DNA of 7,053 nt from CAZEWZ01 sp964516765 (GTDB lineage: Bacteria > Bacteroidota > Bacteroidia > Flavobacteriales > UBA7430), in the NCBI GenBank assembly GCA_964516765.1, contig CAZEWZ010000041.1, positions 1-7,053 on the forward strand. The letters run 5' to 3'. Each line of letters opens with the position of its first letter. Positions within the stretch are counted from its first letter, which is position 1. The notes beneath the pieces were generated by a model, which was not told where the DNA came from, searched no databases, and saw nothing but the letters and a program-made list of their open reading frames with translations. Position numbers and translations under genes: made by a program. Positions 1-5,075 of this stretch are shown here, piece by piece.

Positions 1-1
1 T

Positions 2-127
2 TCTACAGACATATATAACTTTATAGAAGAGTCATTTTGGACATATAACCCAAATGCAACTATTGATAATCAGACTTCGTTCTTAACAAATCCAACTTGG
101 GATTATCAATGGCAATGGCGCGACTAG
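2..127 (+). CDS. C-terminal fragment of an unidentified protein (5' end outside window)
   Basis: The reading frame is open from the left edge and ends at TAG 125-127, leaving 41 codons. The visible tail is rich in Asn, Thr and aromatic residues and finishes with a Trp-rich stretch (WDYQWQWRD). It has no internal stop. I do not recognise a family, and there is too little for a domain call. It lies on the same strand as the lipoprotein gene 70 bp downstream, so the two could be cotranscribed. The frame could also be accidental, but 41 open codons in DNA this AT-rich, with a plausible amino-acid composition, favour a real gene end. Confidence 0.55.
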   Translation, partial: STDIYNFIEESFWTYNPNATIDNQTSFLTNPTWDYQWQWRD

Positions 128-168
128 ATTTTACAGCCTTGAATTATTCCCTTTTTAGGGCATGTGAG

Positions 169-184
169 CTCTATCAATATAGAG
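169..184 (+). other. Short hairpin in the leader of the 198-605 gene
   Basis: The arms CTCTAT (169-174) and ATAGAG (179-184) pair perfectly around the loop CAAT. The structure ends 13 bases before the ATG at 198, so it would lie in the mRNA leader and could affect initiation. A weaker CCCT/AGGG pairing sits at 149-160. Six base pairs, four of them non-GC, can arise by chance in AT-rich DNA. Confidence 0.3.
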
Positions 185-197
185 AAATAATCCTTTT

Positions 198-605
198 ATG
201 AAAAACCTATTTTATATACTACCATTTCTTTCTCTGTTCTTTATTATTTCTTGTGAATCAACTCATACAGTCAGAAAAATAATAATAAATGATTCAGAAT
301 TTGACTGTTATATTGATTATAATAATTCTTATGTGGATACATTGTTTTATTTAATATCAGGAGATTATTTAATATTCTCCGATTTCACTAAATTAGGATG
401 CCATCCCGACGAACTGGCAACTTCGCCTTGTTCTATTTACCTTTCGGATACCATAAATGTATCTGTAAACTCTATATTACCTTATTACTTTGTGGGAGAT
501 TTTAGAGATGAGTATTCTTGGGATGAATCATTAAGTGGTAATAGTGCCACAATTCAAAGTTGCTCATTTATTATTACTAACGACCATATAATATTAGATA
601 TGTAA
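198..605 (+). CDS. Small putative lipoprotein of unknown function
   Basis: This 135-residue protein begins with a lipoprotein signal peptide: Lys2, a hydrophobic stretch at about residues 4-17, and a lipobox IISC with the lipidated Cys at residue 19. Signal peptidase II would leave a mature protein of about 117 residues anchored in an envelope membrane. The mature part is probably mostly beta-strand, acidic, and has four further cysteines (37, 68, 78, 122) that could form two disulfides. No enzymatic motif is visible and I do not recognise the family. No Shine-Dalgarno sequence precedes the ATG. A short hairpin (169-184) lies just upstream. It may be cotranscribed with the gene ending at 127. 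That it is a lipoprotein is well supported; any function would be a guess. Confidence 0.8.
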   Translation: MKNLFYILPFLSLFFIISCESTHTVRKIIINDSEFDCYIDYNNSYVDTLFYLISGDYLIFSDFTKLGCHPDELATSPCSIYLSDTINVSVNSILPYYFVGDFRDEYSWDESLSGNSATIQSCSFIITNDHIILDM

Positions 606-710
606 AAGTTCAATATTAAATAATTTATAGAAACTATAAGCTTTATTAGTCCTATTCCTATTTGCTTAAAGTTCAAATCGCATTATGAAAGAGGGGGTAA
701 GCTTGATGAA

Positions 711-752
711 ATAAAAAAAGGTCAAATGATAATTGAATATCAATTGACCTTT
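711..752 (-). terminator. Rho-independent terminator of the minus-strand lipoprotein gene
   Basis: The arms AAAGGTCAA (717-725) and TTGACCTTT (744-752) pair perfectly. After one A-A mismatch they continue as TGATA/TATCA around a 6-base loop, giving about 14 paired bases. On the minus strand the stem is followed by a run of seven T (complement of A713-A719, three of which overlap the stem base). This is the layout of an intrinsic terminator for transcripts coming from 1333 down to 842. On the plus strand no T run follows, so it is not clearly bidirectional. Confidence 0.8.
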
Positions 753-816
753 CAGAATTAATTATTGTTTGAACAACTTTTGACTAGATTAAAATTGCAA
801 AATGTTGGTTCAATAG

Positions 817-835
817 TGAGATATAATCTATCTCA
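817..835. repeat. 7-bp inverted repeat directly after the lipoprotein stop codon
   Basis: TGAGATA (817-823) and TATCTCA (829-835) are perfect reverse complements around the loop TAATC. On the minus strand this hairpin forms 7 bases after the stop codon at 842-844. It lacks a following T run on that strand, so it is more likely a 3'-end stabilising hairpin or part of the termination region than a terminator in its own right. The stronger terminator is at 711-752. Confidence 0.45.
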
Positions 836-841
836 AAAATA

Positions 842-1333
842 TTATTTATTTTGTGTTGTATCAGATACCGCTAGCACCATTCCAGTGGCATCAAAATAAT
901 CCCCAGATACATTTACTAAACCATCCTTAACATTAAAATAATGATACGAATCAACTGAAAAAGGATTACCAGTTTCAACACTTTCACCTTTCCAAGTACC
1001 ATAAACTCTTACGCTACCATCTGGAATTAGCGTAGAATCATTAACTCCGGGTAACCAAATTGGATTTTCAAAAGATACATTTGTAAAGCCTTCCATATAA
1101 AATTTAGCTTGACCTAATACTTGATCATAATCAACCAACCCTTGACCATACATTGGGGATTGATGCTTAATATCCATATGAGTTAAGGCCTTAAATGTTT
1201 CAAAGTCAGAAGGAGTTTCATAACAAGAAATTGACTTTTTAACAATTTCTAAATTAGCCTCATACAATGATAAATCAGCTGGTTGAGAACAAGCTGATAA
1301 GATAAGAATCAATACTAATAATAAATTTTTCAT
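842..1333 (-). CDS. Lipoprotein with an NTF2/SnoaL-like domain
   Basis: The 163-residue product has a lipoprotein signal peptide (hydrophobic residues 4-12, lipobox LSAC, lipidated Cys15). The mature protein resembles the NTF2-like/SnoaL superfamily. It has an N-terminal helical part with FETFKALTHMDIKHQSP (about 44-60), then a strand-rich half with VRVYGTWKG (108-116), a PFSVDSYHYF segment (124-133) and a terminal DATGM turn (148-152). NTF2-like proteins form a cone-shaped pocket. Some are enzymes (ketosteroid isomerases, polyketide cyclases) and others only bind ligands; nothing here identifies a substrate. The gene is a single unit: a perfect -7 box at 1354-1361, an A-rich leader with no Shine-Dalgarno sequence, and a terminator at 711-752. 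The family is fairly sure, the role unknown. Confidence 0.85.
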   Translation of the reverse strand: MKNLLLVLILILSACSQPADLSLYEANLEIVKKSISCYETPSDFETFKALTHMDIKHQSPMYGQGLVDYDQVLGQAKFYMEGFTNVSFENPIWLPGVNDSTLIPDGSVRVYGTWKGESVETGNPFSVDSYHYFNVKDGLVNVSGDYFDATGMVLAVSDTTQNK

Positions 1334-1353
1334 TTTCTAGGTTTTTAGTTTTT

Positions 1354-1361
1354 CAAATATA
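1354..1361 (-). promoter_or_regulatory. Bacteroidota-type -7 promoter element for the 842-1333 gene
   Basis: Read on the minus strand this is TATATTTG, an exact match to the TAnnTTTG -7 consensus of Bacteroidota primary sigma factors. Transcription would start near 1348-1350, leaving a leader of about 16 bases, which is A-rich on the minus strand. A clear -33 TTTG is not visible; the best candidate, TTTA (complement of 1387-1390), is 25 bases upstream. Confidence 0.6.
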
Positions 1362-1400
1362 GCTTTTTAAATACTCCAGAACCATGTAAATTGATTTTAG

Positions 1401-1408
1401 TAGATTCG
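1401..1408 (+). promoter_or_regulatory. Possible -7 element for the 1426-1848 gene
   Basis: TAGATTCG matches TAnnTTTG with one mismatch and lies 17 bases before the ATG at 1426, a spacing like that of the divergent promoter at 1354-1361. No good -33 box is seen. Its support is position plus a 5-of-6 match, so it is tentative. Confidence 0.3.
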
Positions 1409-1425
1409 AATAATTAGTTACTGAT

Positions 1426-1848
1426 ATGAATAAAATAATAACATGCAGATTGAAAATAACAAAATACAAAAATTATGGAATGACTTTTACCAGTCATCCA
1501 GACGATATGGGAGACGAACATCGATTCTTCTGGTCGTTTTATGAATTAAATAATAGTAAAATTATTGTTCTACAACACATTGAACATTGGAATAAAATAT
1601 TTATTAATGATCAATTTGAATTTTCTTACGGTCAATATGTATTAAATAACGGGAATGAATTAAAGTATGAATTTGGTGAAGACTTTGATAATTGGTTTGA
1701 TAATCAGCCTAAAACTAAAGGTTTATTAAAAATTAATTATCCAACTGAAGAAGAAAAACATTGCATAAAAGAATTTTATTTAATGCATATTGAACATAAA
1801 AAATTAATTGAGTCAGACATAATTATTATCAATTCACATCAATTGTAA
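1426..1848 (+). CDS. Hypothetical cytosolic protein
   Basis: The product is 140 residues with no signal peptide or membrane segment, so it is probably cytosolic. The start is fixed: an in-frame TAA at 1411-1413 closes the frame upstream and the first ATG is 1426. The sequence is rich in Asn, Ile, Lys, Phe and His. Its middle (about residues 30-93) has many aromatic residues (RFFWSFYE, HWNKIF, DNWFDN), and the tetrapeptide HIEH occurs twice (51-54 and 121-124). Cysteines 7 and 113 are its only ones. I do not recognise a family or an active-site motif. The composition would fit a small immunity-type or accessory protein, but that is only a resemblance in style. It is transcribed divergently from the neighbouring lipoprotein gene. 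Confidence 0.7.
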   Translation: MNKIITCRLKITKYKNYGMTFTSHPDDMGDEHRFFWSFYELNNSKIIVLQHIEHWNKIFINDQFEFSYGQYVLNNGNELKYEFGEDFDNWFDNQPKTKGLLKINYPTEEEKHCIKEFYLMHIEHKKLIESDIIIINSHQL

Positions 1849-1904
1849 TATACAACTCTATCAAATTAATATTATTGGCTTAATCAAGATGTAAATATTT
1901 AATT

Positions 1905-2038
1905 ATGAAAACAAAGAACAAAAATTTAACTGCTAGAGAAATGAAGATAGAAAGAATTTTTTAGATGAATTAAAAGCTCAAGGTCTATCTAAGAAAGATG
2001 CTGGTAAATCTTTTGTAACAGGTTCCAGGAAGAAGTAA
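1905..2038 (+). pseudogene. Small basic-protein ORF split by an apparent -1 base frameshift
   Basis: From ATG 1905 the frame reads MKTKNKNLTAREMKIERIF and hits TAG at 1962-1964. This lies directly at a run of six T (1957-1962). In the -1 frame the reading continues for 25 codons (DELKAQGLSKKDAGKSFV and a Lys/Arg-rich end) to TAA 2036-2038. That second part has no start codon of its own. Adding one T to the run would give one continuous, lysine-rich, mostly helical 44-residue protein with a TGSRKK tail. So either this is a recently broken gene, or the assembly has lost one T, or ribosomes slip back one base at TTT before the stop. The family is not recognised. The ATG sits in the same AATTATGAAAA context as the start at 2239. 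Confidence 0.5.
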
Positions 2039-2209
2039 TAAAATTATAGGCATATTTTTATTAGTGTCTAATCACCTTCAAACCTGAACCTTAAATTCAG
2101 TTTATTTGTTCTTTAATTTATTCAAATTTATACAAATCGGTTCGAACTAGAACTATAAATGTGTTAGCTTTAAGTAAGATGTTTTTAAAAATTTCTCAAG
2201 GTTTTTTTT
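2039..2209. other. AT-rich intergenic stretch without a gene
   Basis: No ORF of credible length or composition is present on either strand. It contains a perfect palindrome GTTCGAAC (2140-2147), a weak CTGAA/TTCAG hairpin (2084-2100) and most of a run of nine T (2202-2210) just before the next gene's possible promoter. I see no tRNA or riboswitch fold. Confidence 0.5.
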
Positions 2210-2217
2210 TATATTAG
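2210..2217 (+). promoter_or_regulatory. Possible -7 element for the SPFH lipoprotein gene
   Basis: TATATTAG matches TAnnTTTG with one mismatch and ends 21 bases before the ATG at 2239, a normal spacing for the short leaders seen here. A T-rich stretch upstream (2182-2186) could serve as a weak -33 region. Tentative. Confidence 0.3.
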
Positions 2218-2238
2218 TTAAAATTTAAAAGATTAATT

Positions 2239-3012
2239 ATGAAAAAAATATTATTAAATCTTATAGTTATTTCAGTAATAATTTCTTCGTGCGGAGTTGT
2301 TAAACCCGGTGAAGTAGGTGTTAAACAAAAATTTGGCCAATTAAAAGGTGAAGTTCAGACTCAAGGTCTTGTATTCTTAAATCCGTTAATTACTGAACTT
2401 GTTATGATACCCATTAGAACAGTCAACAAAGAAGTTAGGCTTAACCTCCCCTCAAAAGAAGGTTTAAATGTAGCTGCGGAAATTTCTATTTTATATCATG
2501 TCAATGAAGCAAGTGTAATTGACATTATTAACGATGTTGGAGTTGACTATGAAAGGACACTAATTTTAAGCACTTTTAGATCAGCTTCTGCAGATGTTTG
2601 TGCTAAATTCTTTGCCAAAGATATGCACTCTGGTAAACGCTCAGAAATTGAATCAGAAATAAAAGCTCTGATGATAGATATATTACAGGGAAGGGGCTTT
2701 ATAATTGAGTCTATCTTATTAAAAAGTATCAAGCTTCCTTTAGGATTATATTCAGCAATAGAAAGTAAGTTGGAAGCTGAACAGCAAGCTCAACAAATGA
2801 AATTTGTGCTGCAACGCGAAACTAAGGAAGCTGAGAGAAAGATAATTGAAGCTACAGGAATTAGAGATGCACAAATGATTATCAAGGAAGGTATTACCAA
2901 AGCTAATATTGAATGGAAGAGCCTTGAAGTTTTAAGAGAGTTATCTTCATCCCCAAATGCAAAGATTATTATTACCGATGGAAAAACTCCTTTTTTAATC
3001 AATAATGATTAA
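2239..3012 (+). CDS. SPFH/prohibitin-family lipoprotein
   Basis: This 257-residue protein starts with a lipoprotein signal peptide (MKKILLNLIV..., lipobox ISSC, Cys18) directly followed by an SPFH (band 7/prohibitin) domain at about residues 21-175. Family hallmarks are the entry segment VVKPGEVGVKQKFG (20-33), the central EISILYHV strand (81-88), and the conserved IKLPLGLYSAIESKLEAEQQ region (164-183). The last leads into a charged coiled coil (about 175-235) and a short end, NAKIIITDGKTPFLINN. Prohibitin-like proteins form large ring or cage assemblies on membranes and modulate proteases or membrane organisation. Here anchoring is by lipid rather than by a transmembrane helix. No protease or NfeD-like partner gene is adjacent. 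A terminator follows at 3061-3088, so it is probably monocistronic. Confidence 0.9.
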   Translation: MKKILLNLIVISVIISSCGVVKPGEVGVKQKFGQLKGEVQTQGLVFLNPLITELVMIPIRTVNKEVRLNLPSKEGLNVAAEISILYHVNEASVIDIINDVGVDYERTLILSTFRSASADVCAKFFAKDMHSGKRSEIESEIKALMIDILQGRGFIIESILLKSIKLPLGLYSAIESKLEAEQQAQQMKFVLQRETKEAERKIIEATGIRDAQMIIKEGITKANIEWKSLEVLRELSSSPNAKIIITDGKTPFLINND

Positions 3013-3060
3013 ATTCATTTTAATTTTCTTCTAAAATTAAATTCCTAAATAAGTAGTTTG

Positions 3061-3088
3061 AAAGCCACTTTTTAAAAGTGGCTTTTTT
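3061..3088 (+). terminator. Rho-independent terminator after the SPFH gene
   Basis: AAAGCCAC (3061-3068) pairs with GTGGCTTT (3078-3085) around a T/A-rich loop whose bases can pair further. The stem is followed at once by a run of T (3083-3088). The A run on the left side could also let it work for minus-strand transcripts, but no minus-strand gene runs toward it nearby. Confidence 0.88.
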
Positions 3089-3188
3089 ATTTTCTAAATT
3101 TCTTGAGATCTTTTCCAAAATTGGTTAGAACGATAACCTATTTCGGGGTTTTTATAGCTTCCATGATTTTAAAAATAATTAGACCTAT

Positions 3189-3196
3189 TACATTTG
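3189..3196 (+). promoter_or_regulatory. Bacteroidota-type -7 element upstream of the Kazal/VWC-like gene
   Basis: TACATTTG is an exact match to TAnnTTTG. A TTTT at 3167-3170, 18 bases upstream, could be a degenerate -33 box. The implied leader would be about 100 bases, longer than for other genes here, and I find no recognisable riboswitch in it. The rest of the intergenic region 3013-3302 holds only the terminator at 3061-3088. Confidence 0.4.
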
Positions 3197-3302
3197 TGGA
3201 CCAATTATTGTAGTTTATATATCTGAGCTTATGTTGCAATAAAAAGAACACTTAGAAGGCTTTTATCTCTATGTAGGACGTTAATAAATAAAAATATTTT
3301 CT

Positions 3303-4280
3303 ATGAAAAAATTAGTTTTAATTTCAATTATTGCTCTTGGGCTAACTCATTTATCAAGAGCACAAGTAACAACTACCGTTGATTGTAATTTAACAGGTTG
3401 GAGTGTTAATATAGGCTCAATTGAAAATTATGTAAATATATATCATGCAGGTCAAATTTTAACGAACCCACAGGAGTATAATGTTATTGCTTGGGAAATT
3501 ACAGATACTCAAGGTAATTTAATTACTCAAGATACTTTAGTTGATGATGGATTTTTTGCGTTTTATCATGATATTCTGATTACTGATACTATGAATGTTT
3601 CAGCACATTTAACAAATGATTCTGCAATTCATGAAGGTTTGCCAGTTAATTGTTTACTTCAAGATCAATTATATTGGGAAATCACCGAAGTTATTCCAGG
3701 CGTTTATACAGGATCTTGGAGCTTTGTTCATGGGAATGTGGGAGTAGATCAAAATGCTGTTTTAGATTCTTGTATTGCAAATCCTATAGAAGGGTGTATG
3801 GCTATTGATATAATGGACCCTGTATGTGGATGTGATGGTGTAACCTATTCTAATTCCGCATATGCTGCATGTAATAGTATTTTAAATTCCACTCCTGGAG
3901 AATGTATTCCTACTAATAATTTTATATGTACATCTAGTTCAGGAATTGAGATTATTGAGATTGGTTTTTGGGAAAACCCAAATGACCCATGCGACTTAGG
4001 CGAATGTACTCCAGAGGGTCAGTTTCTTGAAATTATTATAGATTGCATGGAACAAACAGGACTACCATGTAATGGAGAATGGGTTGAAGTAGAGGGGCAA
4101 TGTTGCTCAGAATGTATTGAAAATGTCGATTTAAATGAAATTACTAATGAAGGTCTGAGGTTAATTAAAACAATAAATATATTGGGTCAAGAGGTGACAA
4201 AAGAAGATATTGATAATAATAATCAAATTCTATTTTACATATTCAATGACGGGTCTGTTGAAAAAAAAATAAGGTTTTAA
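3303..4280 (+). CDS. Secreted Kazal-like and VWC-like cysteine-rich protein with T9SS-type C-terminal domain
   Basis: The 325-residue product has a Sec signal peptide (MKKLVLISIIALGL..., likely cut after SRAQ at residue 21). Next is a beta-rich domain (about 27-155; Cys28 and Cys117 could pair), then a Kazal-like module (157-201) with MDPVCGCDGVTYSNSAY and TPGEC, whose six cysteines are 157, 165, 175, 177, 190 and 201. A second cysteine-rich module (209-271) has DPCDLGECTPEG and a CCSEC end, resembling a shortened von Willebrand factor type C domain. The last 40 residues (INILGQEV ... FYIFNDGSVEKKIRF) look like a type IX secretion sorting domain, so the protein is probably exported across the outer membrane. 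Kazal modules often inhibit serine proteases, but residue 186, where a Cys is common, is Ala here. The partner is unknown. Confidence 0.85.
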   Translation: MKKLVLISIIALGLTHLSRAQVTTTVDCNLTGWSVNIGSIENYVNIYHAGQILTNPQEYNVIAWEITDTQGNLITQDTLVDDGFFAFYHDILITDTMNVSAHLTNDSAIHEGLPVNCLLQDQLYWEITEVIPGVYTGSWSFVHGNVGVDQNAVLDSCIANPIEGCMAIDIMDPVCGCDGVTYSNSAYAACNSILNSTPGECIPTNNFICTSSSGIEIIEIGFWENPNDPCDLGECTPEGQFLEIIIDCMEQTGLPCNGEWVEVEGQCCSECIENVDLNEITNEGLRLIKTINILGQEVTKEDIDNNNQILFYIFNDGSVEKKIRF

Positions 4281-4343
4281 ACTAATATTTTAAAATTAAC
4301 TATTAAATTTTTGATTTGGCCAACCCTGTAACTCACATCAATT

Positions 4344-5030
4344 TTGACCAAAAAAGCTGACTTTCCTTTACTTCAGATAATACATGAAAACAAGGATTAT
4401 ATTGTTGTAAATAAAACAGCTGGCCATATAAGTGAGGTTAACTCATATGAGCCAATTTCCACGGAAGGCTTAACATTAAAATATCTTTTAAAATCAAAAC
4501 CTAAATCTTTTATTGGTATAATACATAGATTAGACAGAGTTACAAGTGGAGTAATGGTTTTTGCCAAAAACAAAACTAATTTAGTTGTTTTTAATCGTCT
4601 ATTTTATGAACGAAAAGTTCAGAAAACATATTTAGCTATTGTGAAGAATAAGCCACCAAAAAATAGTGGTAATCTGATTAATTATCTAACAAAAAATAAT
4701 TTAGAAAAAAAAGCTGAAGTACAGACAACTCAACAAATTAATGCTAAAGAGAGTATTCTTTCCTATAAATTAATCGATAGAAACGATTTTGGTTACCTGC
4801 TTGAAATTAAACCTAGATCAGGACGTTTCCATCAAATAAGGGTTCAGTTGGCCCATATTGGGATCCCTATTATCGGAGATGAAAAATATGGTTCAAATCA
4901 TGAATATAAAAGCTTATCCATTTGTTTACATGCATGGAAAATTACTTTTCCTAATCCCTTAGATGGTGACAAACAAAACTATTTAGCTCCGTTACCAAAG
5001 AATAAATTTTGGGAATTTAAGTCACTTTAA
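4344..5030 (+). CDS. RluA-family RNA pseudouridine synthase (no S4 domain)
   Basis: This protein of about 228 residues carries the RluA signatures. These are the N-terminal IVVNKTAGHISEV (20-32), the catalytic motif HRLDRVTSG (61-69, with Asp64 the expected nucleophilic aspartate), KTYLAIV (94-100, with the conserved Tyr96), and RSGRFHQIRVQLAHIG plus PIIGDEKYG (158-183). Such enzymes isomerise uridine to pseudouridine in rRNA or tRNA; the target site cannot be read from sequence. There is no S4 RNA-binding domain at the front, as in the shorter family members. No ATG is available: an in-frame TAA at 4329-4331 closes the frame and the next Met is past the active site, so translation must start at TTG 4344 or ATT 4341. 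It follows the secreted-protein gene by 63 bp and converges on the methyltransferase gene. Confidence 0.92.
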   Translation: MTKKADFPLLQIIHENKDYIVVNKTAGHISEVNSYEPISTEGLTLKYLLKSKPKSFIGIIHRLDRVTSGVMVFAKNKTNLVVFNRLFYERKVQKTYLAIVKNKPPKNSGNLINYLTKNNLEKKAEVQTTQQINAKESILSYKLIDRNDFGYLLEIKPRSGRFHQIRVQLAHIGIPIIGDEKYGSNHEYKSLSICLHAWKITFPNPLDGDKQNYLAPLPKNKFWEFKSL

Positions 5031-5075
5031 AAGTTTTATGTTTTTGAATCAATTTAAATTAGAAATAATACCTCT

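Noticed and set aside
685..714. Short ORF ATG AAA GAG ... TAA with a nearby purine-rich stretch
   Set aside because: It has only nine codons, and no upstream promoter or conserved feature is visible.
2081..2103. CTGAA/TTCAG hairpin followed by T-rich DNA as a terminator for the small ORF
   Set aside because: The stem has five pairs and one mismatch before it fades, and the T stretch is interrupted. It is too weak to call.
2132..2153. GGTTCGAAC resembling a tRNA T-loop
   Set aside because: The flanking bases do not form a T stem and no acceptor, D or anticodon arm is found around it, so it is only a GTTCGAAC palindrome.
2547..3002. Minus-strand ORFs of 61 and 70 codons inside the SPFH gene
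   Set aside because: They lie wholly antisense to a well-supported gene and have no family features; they are shadows of its codon pattern.
4316..4323. TTGGCCAA palindrome upstream of the RluA-family gene
   Set aside because: An isolated 8-base palindrome without a promoter match or second copy is expected by chance.
5051..5060. AATTTAAATT palindrome between the convergent genes as a bidirectional terminator
   Set aside because: It contains only A and T, has no loop and no T run in the right place, so termination is not supported.
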